Below are positions 1 through 14,878 of a DNA stretch of 64,000 bases, one piece after another; the first letter of the stretch is position 1; each line of letters begins with the position of its first letter. Origin of the DNA: Sporodiniella umbellata (lineage: Eukaryota > Mucoromycota > Mucoromycetes > Mucorales > Rhizopodaceae); NCBI GenBank assembly GCA_025677835.1, contig JAIXMR010000094.1, positions 1 to 64,000 on the forward strand, in the 5' to 3' direction. The notes under the pieces were generated by a model, which searched no databases, was not told where the DNA came from, and worked only from the letters and a program-made list of their open reading frames with translations. Made by a program: the position numbers and the translations under genes.

Positions 1-1263
1 AGACTTTTAACTTCTTCAGGGGAGTAAAAGAACGAGTGCAAACTAAAAATAGAAGTCATGCGTGTTGTGTCTTTTTAGTTTTTGGTTTTATTTTTATGGT
101 TTCATCATCCATGACTACCAGTTATTATTAAACTACAATGCAAGTAATGTTTTTTTTGAATTGAACTAAGCTTTGCAACTAAATTCTTCATTAATATAGA
201 GAATCGAAATAAGCTTTAAACTGTCTGTTTTTATCTATTTTTATAGTTATAAAATATGGTAAGTTTTATATGCATTGTGAAAATTATTAGCCTAATGATT
301 TAATACTACTTGGAAAACCTTTTAAAATCAATTAACATCCAAAAATGATTGAATATTTGTATATAAACCTTTATTAAATATTACACGTACTCAAAAAAAC
401 AAAAATTGAAAGATTTCGAGAAAAGCTGTATAAAAGATTAATTTCTGGTTGAAGGCTTGATACAGTTTATTCTAAAGCGTTTTTCAAAATATATACAAAT
501 ACTTGAGACCCTTAGTTAAATCGTCTTGTTTTTTTTTATCCTTAAAATTTATTGTTGATTTTTTTTTGTATTTTTAAAAAATGGGTTTTTGATTTTGCTC
601 GCTACCCAAAAAATAGTTAAAACGATACTTGCTGTACTTTTTTTTTTTTTGTTTTCAACCAAAAATGTGCATTTGTTATTACTATTATCTTTATTTTACT
701 TTTCGTGCTCTATCCTCAACTCTTATTTAACAACAGTTGTCAAGAAAATTCCATATCAAAGTTTTATTGAAGCCAATATCTGGTCTTATTGTCACTGAGA
801 GCAACTCCTTGGAATATTTCTACCCCAGTTTGTTTGTTTTTTTTACTGTATTTTTGATACCTGGTATAAGACGCTTTAGCTTCTTTAAACTGATTTTCGC
901 ATTTTTCTTATTTATTTAGAGCCAAAGAAGTTATCACAAAGACTCAATCCAATGCACCAACAAATATCGGATGCTGAAAAGCTCGAATAAGCCTTTCTAT
1001 GTCTTTTTTTTACATGTTGGCCCGGTTTGTGCTGACTTTCTCAAATTTGGTATCTTCTATAGTGATAATTGCTGCTGTCTATAATCCAAGAACTAAAATT
1101 TGCTCGAGAAACAAATAAGACCCGAGTTGTTGTGTTTATCGCCATATGTTTTTTTTTTCTTTTTTTGTATTAAAAGAAAATGTGCATGGCGGGCTTTAAA
1201 TGGCCAGAACAGCACTAAAAACTATAAAAAAAATCCGTTTTAATTTGTATTGATTAAAGCCTA
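1..1263. other. Gene-free AT-rich flank
   Basis: AT-rich DNA with many T runs. The short open frames here are low-complexity Phe/Leu/Ser strings with no recognisable domain. The last part is presumably the promoter of the gene starting at 1264. I see no tRNA or mobile element. Confidence 0.6.
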
Positions 1264-2218
1264 ATGGATAGCGACAGTCTTTCAATCTCGTTTGCTTCGG
1301 GCTTGGGTATAGATGATGTCTCTGCAAAAAATCCTCGTGAATCAGAATGGTCATCAAGTCTGTACAGTAAAAGAGGAGATTGTATAAATGAACTTGGAGA
1401 TCCTACTCATTCATCCTACAAAACATCCAAATGGCCCTTACAAAGCCAAAAAGTGATTGAGCACAATGAGAATGAAGATGTTTTACTACCAGAGATTCAA
1501 ATCAGAAAACCTTTTACTCGTATGACATCTAGTGATTCAAAAGAGAGATTTATTAAAAGCACTGAAATCAAAGTAAACAGAAAAAGAAAAGTAAATGAAG
1601 CTAAAGTGTTGTATGAGTTGATGAAGGATTTTTTTCTTTTTTGTTTAGGATTCTGTAAACAAACTACTAGAAGCACAGTTTGTAGGTTTGTTTCGCAAAT
1701 GTATACTTCAAATCTAACTTTCTTAAACATTACAGAAAACTCTACCTCTTTCACTAGAAAACACTTTTGATACAGACACAAAGGACATAAAGTTCAATAA
1801 TCAGCCTCAGCGTTCACAAGTGCCTTGTATCGTTGAGCCCAAACATATTCATTTCCAGTGCGAGATGAAACAAGATATCTTTTATTCCGACGTTGCTCAA
1901 CTCAAACTTAAGAATATGTCACAAAAAGAAGTTTCTTTTTCGTTTTTTTCGTCCAATGGTTTATTGGATTTTGAAATGAGCGAAGGTAAGCTGATGGATT
2001 TAGAAGAAATGGCAATTGAAATAAGACTCAAAAGGGAGAGTGTTCAAAAACTACAACCTGAGCAAACGTCGGATAAATTGCTAGTGTTGATTGATCAATC
2101 GAATGCAGTTGTAATTGATGTCACTGTTAATCTAGTTAAAACCGAATCAAATACTCCACAAAAACCGAAATGTCCATATTGTATAATAGAAACAGGGTTT
2201 CCTTCACACTATCTTTAA
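1264..2218 (+). CDS. MSP/ASH-like Ig-fold domain protein, unknown function
   Basis: Predicted exons are 1264-1590, 1649-1681 and 1737-2218. Both introns (58 and 55 nt) are GT-AG and phase 0, giving about 280 residues. The first ~130 residues are polar and low in complexity. The C-terminal half has the alternating hydrophobic pattern of the major-sperm-protein/ASH immunoglobulin-like fold: it begins near VEPKHIHFQC, passes LKLKNMSQKEVSFSF, and ends near SDKLLVLIDQS followed by a final strand. A CPYC motif lies near the C terminus. Proteins with this fold often bind membrane-contact or centrosomal/ciliary partners, but nothing here identifies a partner, so the role is unknown. I chose the ATG at 1264 because it opens the longest frame that splices cleanly. 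The small 33-nt middle exon is the least certain part. Confidence 0.6.
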
Positions 2219-2414
2219 AAGAAAAAAAGCATATTCAACCTTGTATATATGTGTATTTATTGCTGCTGTTATCGTTGTTCTTTTTCTTTTCTCTTCTCCC
2301 CCCCTTTTTTTTTTACGTTTAGTGAAAACAGAAAAGAGAGGCATATATATTACAAAAGTTTGAATCTATTTCTTTATCTCCTATTGTGTATTTTTGTGTG
2401 TATATGCTATCAAT

Positions 2415-2714
2415 CTACCATGATGACTTCTTTACACCAGGAAGTTCACCATTCAGGGCCTTTATTCTGAATTGATATCTACACAGCTTAAATTCACGAA
2501 GTACACCGCTTCCGTGTCCAGTGGCTACACATCGGTTGTGAATGTAAGAAGAAGAGGTATTCTTTGGCATGTTGTTTAACTGAAGCTGAGCTTGGTGTCG
2601 AACACGAGCAGGCAAAGTTTCGTTTCTTGTAATAAATCTAAAGGCTTGTCGAGTAATCTCGTTGTCAGCTACTGCTTGGCGAGCTTTGATGTCACGAAGA
2701 ATTCTACACCTCAT
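2415..2714 (-). CDS. MRP2: Mitochondrial small-subunit ribosomal protein uS14m
   Basis: A 99-residue protein of the uS14 family. The family hallmarks are in order: RILRD with a basic helix, LPARVRHQAQLQLNNMP, NRCVATGHG, LCRYQFR and the terminal LPGVKKSSW. The ending closely resembles the ending of yeast Mrp2. uS14m assembles into the head of the mitochondrial ribosomal small subunit, near the mRNA and A site. Fungal members usually carry about 15-20 more N-terminal residues. Here the frame stays open just upstream, to a possible acceptor (caatag) 6 nt before the ATG and behind a 40-nt T tract, so a small 5' exon may be missing. The product assignment is strong; the start is tentative. Confidence 0.85.
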   Translation of the reverse strand: MRCRILRDIKARQAVADNEITRQAFRFITRNETLPARVRHQAQLQLNNMPKNTSSSYIHNRCVATGHGSGVLREFKLCRYQFRIKALNGELPGVKKSSW

Positions 2715-2732
2715 TATATACTATTGTTGCTT

Positions 2733-2736
<4 letters not shown>

Positions 2737-2776
<40 letters not shown>
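2737..2776. repeat. (A)40 homopolymer
   Basis: Uninterrupted run of 40 A residues on the plus strand. It lies just upstream of the minus-strand uS14m start, where it reads as a T tract on the coding strand. It may be a polypyrimidine tract of an unresolved 5' intron or a promoter T tract. Confidence 0.95.
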
Positions 2777-2778
<2 letters not shown>

Positions 2779-3585
2779 ACAAGGGACAGCAAAATAGAAA
2801 AAAAAAGTCACAAGAAACAGAGCTGGATTGCAGTTTGAATGGCATCTACAGTTGATGATAATGTTATTCATTTGCTTTTGTACAGAGAAAAGTATAGAAA
2901 TGATATACATCAGATATGTCTTGGTTAGCAAAAGTTCATTTGGATAAAAGTAAAGCGTATCTACCGTTTTTTTTCTGTATAAACAAAGGATATGGCTGAG
3001 TTTTATAGCAGCTAAAGCTTTTGATTTCAAGGAAGAAAAATAGAATAGGCTTAGGAGTACCCTATTGAATAGATAGCGAATTTGTTTTGTATTCAGCTTT
3101 GTAGTTTCCTTTATTTTGATAGATTTGATGAATTATTCACCGGACTTCTTGTAGCAGAGATGAAATAGCAATAAGCTATAAATTTATTATTACATGTGTA
3201 TTGACGATCTTATCTCACATCTTTTCTGGTAAAAAAAGACTTACTAGCGGTATTCAAGTATCAAAAAGACCCATTATTCTAAATGTTGTCCCTAGTATCC
3301 ATAGCGATCTTTTTAGTTTATTTTTATACTCCATAAATATACATTGTGCTATTAGTGTACCAGCACTTTGTTGTTTGAACACTCCTTACTCAACTGGAAT
3401 AGTGACCATCAGCCTTCAGCAACAATTGCTATATCTCTTATTAAAAGGTTGAGATGTCTTGGGTGTTTCTATCACTATCGAGTTTGAATTTTTGTTTTTA
3501 TTTGCAATCGTGTTTCTTAGTGTTATCTTTGACATTCGGCCACTTAAATGGCCGTAGTCAACTTTTATTTTGGAAAATACAACGC

Positions 3586-3644
3586 CGATTTTGATTGGCC
3601 AACAACTTAATTTTGCTTGGCTAGCTGTATCGATTTTGATTGGC
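3586..3644. promoter_or_regulatory. Paired CCAAT-type 14-mers
   Basis: The 14-mer cgattttgattggc occurs exactly at 3586-3599 and again at 3631-3644. Each contains ATTGG, the reverse complement of the CCAAT box bound by the NF-Y/Hap complex. The 45-bp spacing is about four helical turns. The pair lies ~0.5 kb upstream of the PTM1-like start. The regulatory role is inference. Confidence 0.3.
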
Positions 3645-4156
3645 TACAGCATAGAAGCGCTGTATACAGTTGACACATTGCTCAGGGCTTAAATTTATGC
3701 AAATGAAATAGAAACAAACTCCATTGTTTATCGACTTGAGTTTTTTGTTTCCTTTTTAGTTTTTACAGACGCTTGATAAAAGAAGAAAAGCCAAGAGTTG
3801 AAAGCAGTGATCTGTGCAGTTATCGAATTTTTTTTTTTAAAAAAAAAGGATTACTTTATATTACTTTTTGATTGACGTGGTGAATTCTCAGCCCTTCAAT
3901 ACAATAGCGGGGCTTCAAGGAAAAGTCTATTTACGTCACAAAGGGCTACTTTATACTTTTTTTTTTTTTCTTCCTTTTTTTTTTTTTGGCAACAGTTTAT
4001 CGTTATCCAGTTTTATTTTCGAGAAAAGAAAATACCGAGACAAAGCGTACGCTTCTACATAAATACCAGCACTACACCTTTTTTTCTATTTTTTTTTTTT
4101 TTTACAGAAAAAAAAGGAATTTACTATAGATTAAAAAAAAAATTGGATATTAAGCA

Positions 4157-6366
4157 ATGAGACTATTACCAATACTGTTCTATCTGACCACCCTATTTTC
4201 CCTTTCAAAAGCAGTTGAAGTTTATTTGGTTTGTTTTGGTTCCAGAAAAAAAAAAAAAAAAAAAAAAGGAGGGGGGAGGGGAGGAAAGGGATGTTTTTTT
4301 TATTAAACAGACAAACTAATTGATGTGTATAGACTGATGCTGACATTTCACCTACCTCCTGTTCTGGCATGTGGAGTCAGGATTCCATTCCTGGAGGAAC
4401 ACAACCTTTTATTAAAGGTACCACAAAAAGACAAAAAGGAAAGATCATGTCAAACTAAAGAACTGTATGCTATATCAGTTACCTATGGACCTAAAACCAA
4501 AGGCCGTATTTCATTATTGATATATGAATGGAAGGATTTTAATTATTTGGGTTCGTCTGATGAAGAGGGTGAGCCGGTAAAAGCTTGATTATAGAAAAAA
4601 AAAAAGATCTTTACTGATGGATATGTGTGTATAGATAAACTATATTTGCACCAAGAGTGCTGTAGCCAAAAAACAATGTAAATCTTCTCAACTTGGACAG
4701 TTCATTACTCGTATTCCGGCCAATGAACGAAACACGACTAGTATCTATACCGATACATTAACAATGAAAGGAAACGATACCGATGCCTCTCTTTACAAAG
4801 TAGAACGAACAGGCTATTATTGTGTGGCCCTGAATGGTGTGAGCGAATCAGATGAGACTGTGTCTTCGGGTCGTTTTGAAGCCTGGGTAGAATGGAAAGC
4901 ACCCTATGGTGAATTACCTTCAGCAGATTATCCCAAATTATTGGTAGAAAAAAAAAAAAACACAAAGATAGCACATCATCACTCACTCATATATATATAT
5001 ATATAAATATAAAAGCTCTATGGTGCTTTTGCCATCGTCTATCTAGCGGTTGGGTTGTTTTGGTTTGTTCAAACCTTTCGCTATTGGTCTGACATCTTAC
5101 CGGTACAACACTTTTTATCGGGTGCTATCTTTTACCTTGTGGTCGAAATGGCTTTCAACTTTGGCTATTGGGAAGCCTATAATCAAACAGGCAAAGCTTG
5201 TAAGTATAGACTCTTTATACATCTGTATATGGAATCCATATTGAATTTTTTTTTTTTATTTTTTTCACTAGCTTACGGCTTACTTGCTCTGGTTGCTTTA
5301 CTGAACGCGGGAAGAACTAGGTAAGAAGATGTGGTTTGATGAACAGGATCCAGAAGAGACTAAACGTGTGTGTGTGTGTGTGTGTGTTTACAGCATGTCT
5401 TTCTTTATGTTATTGATAGTATGTATGGGATACAGTGTGGTCAAGTAAGTAAAGTATCGATAAGGGAGAGATGACTGAGCACGATGTATAGGCCTAGCTT
5501 GGGCCATGCTATGAAATATTGTATTGTTCTTGCCTGCACACACTTTGGTTGCAGTGTTGTCTACACTCTGGGTACCATGCTATTATCACCCGAGACAGCA
5601 GGATTCTTGATCCTGCTTGTGATTTTCCCGCTCTCGATCACGATGACTGTATTTTATGTCTGGACCCTTAACTCGATTACGGCCACGATCCAAGACCTCG
5701 AGCTTCGCAAACAACACGTCAAGATTTTGATGTATAAGCGTCTTTACCGACTCCTGGTCTTTTCTGTGGTTGCTGTCGTATTGATCTTTATTCTGAACAT
5801 GATGGCTTATTCGGACAGCGCGAACCTGGACTGGGCCGCGAAAAGCTGGAAGTATCGATGGGTGATGTTGGACGGCCTGTTGAACATTCTTTATTTTGTG
5901 GTGATTGTGGTGATTGTTGTTCTCTGGCGACCTACGAATAACAACGCCAGGTACGGATTGATGCAGATCAGTCAAGACGAAGAAGAGGCACTTGATTTGG
6001 AAGAGCGCTTGAGAAGAGAAGAAGAAGGTGAAGAAAACTACGGCCGAAGAGGAGGGGAGCGACATGTGGTTGATGAATCTGCTATCTTTGAATTGGGTGA
6101 AGAATTGACCGACGAGGAAGACAACCGCGAAATCAACAAGGTTGAGCTTTCGGACATTAGCAAGAAAAATCATAGACAGAAAGATGGAAAAGAAGAACAA
6201 AGCGCGTTGTTACATGTTGAACAAGACGATGATGAAGAAGATGATCAGTAAGTCCCTCTTTTTTTTTTTTTTTTTTTTTGGTTATCCGATTGAATTGCTT
6301 ACCCTACATAGCTTGGATGACAGCGAGCACGCAAGACTGACAAAAAATGCTCGGAGGTTAGCCTAA
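4157..6366 (+). CDS. PTM1: Ptm1/GPR107-family seven-helix Golgi membrane protein
   Basis: Nine predicted exons: 4157-4219, 4333-4417, 4479-4576, 4635-4943, 5016-5199, 5272-5320, 5394-5444, 5492-6247 and 6312-6366, giving about 549 residues. A signal peptide (MRLLPILFYLTTLFSLSKA) is followed by a lumenal domain carrying CSGMWSQDSIPGG, LLIYEWKDFNYLG and RTGYYCVALNG. Next comes the family sequence LYGAFAIVYLAVGLFW and six further membrane segments, then an acidic, charged cytosolic tail. The family (LU7TM/GOST) cycles through Golgi and endosomes and is linked to membrane trafficking. Introns are 47-113 nt; one contains a (GT)n run near 5366-5388. The first donor could instead lie 9 nt downstream, and the last exon rests only on a good GTAAGT donor and an in-phase acceptor. 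Confidence 0.88.
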
Positions 6367-6817
6367 ATATTAAAACAATCAAATTACATTGCCAAAACAT
6401 CTGAGTCATCTGAAACTTATTGAGAACTGAGCTTTTTGCTTCTATTTGGGGGAGGTACAAAACAAATGACTTTATACCTTTTGTTGCATCGGTTTTAGTG
6501 TGTGTGTGTGTGTTTTGTAAAGTAGCCTTAATTAGCCTAAGGTGATTCACAAGAAAACTTTTCTGTTTTGTTCTTTGGATTGTATACAAAGAGAGCCAAC
6601 GGACACATACAGGTTGTACACAGACTAGCTTCAAGAACAAAATAGAGAAGAAAAAGTACCTTGACTTCCTAATGAGGCAACCAAAAGTTCTTATTGTGTA
6701 AGGGAAGGAAAGTCCATTTTAACTTTATTGAGACAAAAAGAATAATACAAGAGAGAGAGAGAGAGAGAGAATATATAAAACAGCACCGGACTCCACCCTA
6801 CCATGCTAAGACAGTCT
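6367..6817. other. Convergent 3' intergenic region
   Basis: About 450 bp between the stop codons of the PTM1-like gene and the zinc-finger gene. It contains short (GT)n near 6498 and (GA)n near 6750-6770. No gene seen. Confidence 0.5.
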
Positions 6818-10541
<3,724 letters not shown>

Positions 10542-12265
10542 CTTTTTTTTTTTTTTGGGGGATGAAATGGCAAGAGAAAAAGAATCAATAAAAAAAAAAA
10601 AAAAAAAAAAAAGAACCAAAAAAAAAAAAAAAAAAAAAAAAAAAGAAAACAGGTTTAACTCCGAAGAGAACGAAAACAAAAATAAAAGAGCCAACAAGAC
10701 TTATCACCCAAGGTTTTCAACAGACAAGAGTTTTATTACGATTGTATGTTCTTTGATAGAGCCTACGGTCAACAAGAGTAAGGCTCTAGCGTATGACGTC
10801 AAAGCACCCATCTTTCCACATCTGAACATGTCACATGACACAATCCATAGACCAGAGTCTGTAAAAAAAAAAAAAAAAAAAAAAAGGAAAAAAAAAAAAA
10901 AAAAAAGGAAAAAAAAAAAAAAAAAAAGGAAAAAAAAAAAAAAAAAAAGGAAAAAAAAAAAAAAAAAAAGGAAAAAAAAAAAAAAAAAAAGGAAAAAAAA
11001 AAAAAAAAAAAGGAAAAAAAAAAAAAAAAAAAGGAAAAAGGCTAGAGAAGGGCAAGCTATTTATAAGCAGTGGCCATGTTGAGAGAGAGAACAGTCCAGA
11101 CACGGTTGATGCAGTCAAGGATTATTTCCGTCCATTCGGAGCGAGAGAAGAGAAGAGGCACGTTCCTGTTTGGACCCTTTTTGTTTGTAATACGGACTCC
11201 GAAAAGAAGAGAGTACAGTTGTGGTAGGTTTGTGTGAAAAAACATGTTTTGGTTCTTTTTAGATACCGCCGAGAGAGAGACGATAAGATTAGATGACGAT
11301 AGGGACAGCGCTGGAGTTGACGCGTGGATAAATCAAAAGGACAGATGGTGTGACTCAATAGGAATGGATGAGCTGATTTAGAGAGAAAAACACGCGCTGT
11401 CTCTTAAAAACGGTTATTTCTGTCAAATTGCAAAGATGGTTTGATTGGTTACTTTGCCAAAAAGAGAAAGACCTATCAGGCGAATAGCCATTGTGTTCAG
11501 TTGGATTAGATCACATGTAAATACAGAAAAAAATAGAGAGAGAGAGAGAGAAAATCCAATCATCAACGGTCGTTGTTTATCTGATCTGTATCCAATCGAG
11601 CTTTTGAAAACCATCGAGCGAATGAAAGTGGCATCACTTTTTTTTTCTATACCTTATCGAAACCGGTTTATTTTTTTTGTGCCAGAGCGAATAAAAACGC
11701 AGGGCTCTCCTGTCGATCGACGCAAACAGTAAAGACCGTATTTGGCAATAAATGCTCGATAAACAAGCGATGGTCCGCACGTGTTCTAGGTCAATGCCCG
11801 TACAAATAAATTTTTTCAAAATTTTTTTTTTTTTTTTTTTGAGACCTTTTTTTAAAGCGTTGTACAAAACATGTTTCTCCCCGCTCTCTCTCTCTCTCTT
11901 TCTCTCATTTTCTACTTGAAAAAAGGCGTATGGCTTATTCCTGATACGCTCTAAAACGAAAACAAGTCTGGCTGCCCAAAAGGAAAAAGAAAAAAAAAAA
12001 AAAAAAAAGCCAAACAAACAAACAAAAAAATAAAAAAAAGAAACGATTGGAACGGCCGTGATTGGCTAGAATCGTGGGAAAAATCGGCTCATGGTCAAAG
12101 TAATTCCTCACCCCTTTTATTCAAGTCATGTGAAACTATTCTAATTCCTCTTTCTTTTATTAGCAATCTTTTAAAATTTTTTTTTTATTTCATTTTTCTT
12201 TTCAAAGAAAACGAAAATAAACTAAAAAAAGAGGGAAAAAAAAAAAAGAAAAACGCGCTCTCTAG

Positions 12266-12303
<38 letters not shown>

Positions 12304-12358
12304 TTTTTTCTATTACTATTATTATTATTATTATTATTTTTTCTTATCAGCTAATTCA
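10542..12358. other. Divergent promoter region between MAPK and bHLH genes
   Basis: 1.8 kb without a credible gene. It contains A runs, the 21-nt minisatellite at 10863-11034, (GA)n/(TC)n near 11536-11550 and 11886-11907, and a 30-nt T run just upstream of the bHLH start. Long open frames here are Lys/Arg or Phe/Pro artefacts of the repeats. Confidence 0.6.
10863..11034. repeat. Minisatellite of A19GG, exact 21-nt period
   Basis: GG dinucleotides occur at 10886, 10907, 10928, 10949, 10970, 10991, 11012 and 11033, each separated by exactly 19 A residues; a 23-A run precedes the first. The spacing is invariant across eight units, so this is a tandem array rather than scattered homopolymers. 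It sits in the divergent MAPK/bHLH promoter interval. Translated on either strand it gives meaningless K6R or F6P strings. Confidence 0.95.
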
Positions 12359-13134
12359 ATGGTGTGTGCAACGCCAGCCATGATCCAGGATATCAAGTCA
12401 CCTATTCAGCTCGAGGAGGACAGCGAGACAGATGAAGAATTACTCTCCCAAGACGATTCCTCTGCATCCAATAGTCCCAGCAGCACTGCCAAAAGACCCC
12501 AGGCCTTGTTTCTTAACTTTACCTCGGACCTGTCACCCCAGAAGATGAACAAGAAGAAGGCCAAACCAAAACGACAGACAGCGTATCGAGTCAACGGCGT
12601 CAACATTCTCAATAGAAACAACCTTGACAGCAAGACGGCCATCGAGAGAATCCAGAAACGTAGAGAGAACCACAACCATGTAGAACGTCGCCGAAGAGAT
12701 AATATCAATAATACCATCTATGAACTCTCCAGTGTGGTTCCTAACGCTGCCCAACCTGGCCAGAAACCAAACAAGGGCAATATCCTCAAGCTCTCTCTCG
12801 ATTACATCAAAGTAAGCCCCTTGACCTTTTTTTGTTGTTGTTGTTGTTGTCCTTATCTCTTTTCTTTTAGGAACTTCAGGCTGAGAACAACGCTCTGAAA
12901 GAAAGGCTGAATTCTGTTCCACCCACACCCACCTCGCCTCATTATCATCTACCCGTTGTCGAAGAAGCCCCTGCGGTGCTGCCCTCCTTTTATATTCCTC
13001 AGCCACCCCATCCACTCTCTAGACATCCTTCTCATCCTCATCCACCACTCAGGCCTCTCCTACCTGCCTCTCCCTTACCCTCCATTCGTATGAGTGGCTA
13101 TGAAAAAATCTATGGAAACGTCTGTCGTTATTAA
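12359..13134 (+). CDS. bHLH transcription factor, MITF/USF-like
   Basis: Two exons (12359-12811 and 12871-13134) with a 59-nt intron give 238 residues. The N-terminal region is acidic and Ser-rich. The basic region (about residues 97-113, RRENHNHVERRRRDN) contains the H-E-R residues typical of E-box (CANNTG) readers. It is followed by helix-loop-helix (NTIYELSSVVPN, loop, GNILKLSLDYIK) and then a short leucine-containing extension, ELQAENNALKERL, created by the splice. The C terminus is rich in Pro, His and Ser. The basic region resembles MITF/TFE and yeast Rtg3 more than Myc. It is probably a nuclear homodimeric activator; the target pathway is unknown. Long T and (TTA)n tracts lie upstream. 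Confidence 0.88.
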
Positions 13135-13184
13135 TCACTCTTTGTCAATAAAAACTTTTTTTTTTTTTTTTTGAAAGCAACACA

Positions 13185-13252
13185 CGCGGTACCACCACGG
13201 GGTTTGAATTCTCGGTTAATAGTTTATTGCTCTATCCACACGCTTTAAAACG
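13185..13252 (-). other. Degenerate tRNA-like sequence
   Basis: On the minus strand, GATAGAGCAATAAACTATT followed by AATTCAAACCCC resembles the second half of a tRNA D arm, an anticodon region and a T-loop/B-box. The anticodon stem does not pair, the variable loop and T stem are too short, and no good acceptor stem is visible. It is at best a tRNA relic or the head of a tRNA-derived short element; it lies just beyond the bHLH stop. Confidence 0.25.
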
Positions 13253-13292
13253 GTGTAGGGGGGGGGTATATCTTGTAAAAAAAAAAATAGAC

Positions 13293-14300
13293 TTATTCTT
13301 CTGCTGCCTGTTCAAGTTCTTTTTCTGCCTTTTCAGCAGCAGCATCGGCTTCACGTTGCGCTTTGGGAATACCAGAAAGGTATTTCCATTTGGGTATGTT
13401 GGTACAGACCTTTTTCATATTATCTGCCTCAGAAGAATACCAAGTACCATCGATAACATATTTTCGAGAATAACGTAAACAGACCTCGGTTCGAAAATGA
13501 GCGTAGAGTTCCTTGTTATGCACACGCTATAAGAGAAGGATGAGTAAAAAAAAAAAAAAAAAAAAAAAAAGGTCAACATCAAGGCTTTACCTCTCTTGTA
13601 CGATCATGATTGGCATATTGGTGAGATTGATGAATGAGGAAATCATGCGGCAAAACCCAGAAATCTACACCGGACACAAAGATTTCGTAAAGACAGGCTG
13701 CCTTGTTGGCTCCGTAACCAATAAAACGCTCGTCACACCAGGGCGTGCCCTCCTTTTTGTAGATAACGTAAGGCTCGTAAGAATACTCGTAGGCTGTGAC
13801 CGGGTAGGCTTCATCCGAACGGTACCAACGGTCGTAATCGGTCGCGCCATGACCGCTGACCCAGGCACTATGGAACGAGTCCAACTTCAGTGACTGTACT
13901 TCTTGCACCACCGCCTCTTTCTGTCGAGGAAACGTACGCCAGTCCAGTCCATCCCTTTGGTCGAGATATTCAAACGCAGGTACCACAAACGCTGTCTTGC
14001 CCGATCGTAACATTGCTGCCCAGGTCGCATTCTCCAGAATAGACTTTCGAAAGTCGGTACACAGATGGAAATCCACATCCAACATCATCACATAGTCTGT
14101 ACGCGTAAACAGTTTGGCGGTATTTCGCCATAGATTAAACTGACGGTCGTAACGATCCACAATCAGATGAACGTCTACAAATGATTGCATATCCCTATTG
14201 GCCCCATACACCCTTTCTAATTCCTCTATCGTTTCTTGGTCTCCCTCCATGACGTGAATCGCTGCAGAAATCGGACCTGGAAATGACATGGCCTTTTTAG

Positions 14301-14339
<39 letters not shown>

Positions 14340-14878
14340 TTTTTTCTCTTATCGCTTTGTCTTACCTTGGTAATGACTGGCTAATCGACTCAACACATGA
14401 AACCGGTTGCGGGTCACCAAGGTGGCCAAAGTGATATCTTCTGAATGCTTAATCTGGGTTGCCTTAAAGTAGTAAGGCGTCACATGGTCTAGCCCCATAC
14501 TACTCGAAAATAACTTGCTCTTCATAAAGTCATGCGAAACCCGATGGTTACCTTTGGCTCCCACTATACGTACCTTGTCAACCTACATACACCTACAAAC
14601 CCCTTACCTTTAAACCACCAGCTTGACTTGGGTTCAATCTTTTTTTGTTTTTCAATACTCTCCAGTCGCTGCAAAATCTCTTGTTTTCTTATCCATGGCT
14701 GGCTTTTGTGCTGAACAAACAGATGCGATCGCTCCCCCACACTGTCTGCCCCCTCGTGCCCGTGAGCAGAAAAGTAATGATGGGTCGTATACACCACAGA
14801 CAGTATCACATACACGCATAGCACATATTTCGCTAGTCTTGATACTTTTAAAGAAGGCTCTAATCGCATCACAATCAA
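13293..14878 (-). CDS. LARGE/B4GAT1-like glycosyltransferase (GT49)
   Basis: Four exons: 14878-14608, 14563-14366, 14276-13591 and 13526-13293, giving 462 residues. It is a type II Golgi-style protein: a short cytosolic N terminus, one membrane helix (YVLCVYVILSVVYTTHHYF), a stem, then a catalytic domain. The catalytic part shows TLATLVTRNRFHVLSRLA, the metal-binding D-x-D motif in DYVMMLDVDFHL, and the C-terminal GT49 blocks FIGYGANKAACLYE and LPHDFLIHQSHQYANHDRTRE. GT49 enzymes transfer GlcA, GlcNAc or Xyl-type sugars onto glycans; donor and acceptor cannot be read here. Intron 2 contains a 35-nt A run followed by T10. The fourth exon adds a charged, coiled-coil-like tail. The gene is divergent from IPI3, 402 bp away. 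Confidence 0.85.

Larger units (their letters stand above)
2715..4156. other. Intergenic region between uS14m and the PTM1-like gene
   Basis: No convincing gene. It holds a 40-nt A run (2737-2776), several shorter homopolymers and two copies of a CCAAT-containing 14-mer (listed separately). An open frame at 3201-3452 has no recognisable protein character. The region should contain the promoters of both flanking genes, which are divergent. Confidence 0.5.

Noticed and set aside
589..919. Overlapping short plus-strand open frames
   Set aside because: Low-complexity Phe/Leu/Ser sequence from T runs; no start context, domain or splice partner.
3401..3420. Short similarity to 44261-44280 (agtgaccayCAGCCTT)
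   Set aside because: Only about 16 matching bases with no extension on either side; likely chance over 64 kb of AT-rich DNA.
3201..3452. 83-codon open frame
   Set aside because: No recognisable family; composition matches AT-rich noncoding DNA.
5586..6200. 204-codon minus-strand open frame
   Set aside because: Exactly antisense to the last large exon of the PTM1-like gene, whose plus-strand translation is clearly family-like.
10555..11118. Lys-rich and Phe-rich open frames on both strands
   Set aside because: Translation of the A19GG minisatellite and nearby homopolymers.
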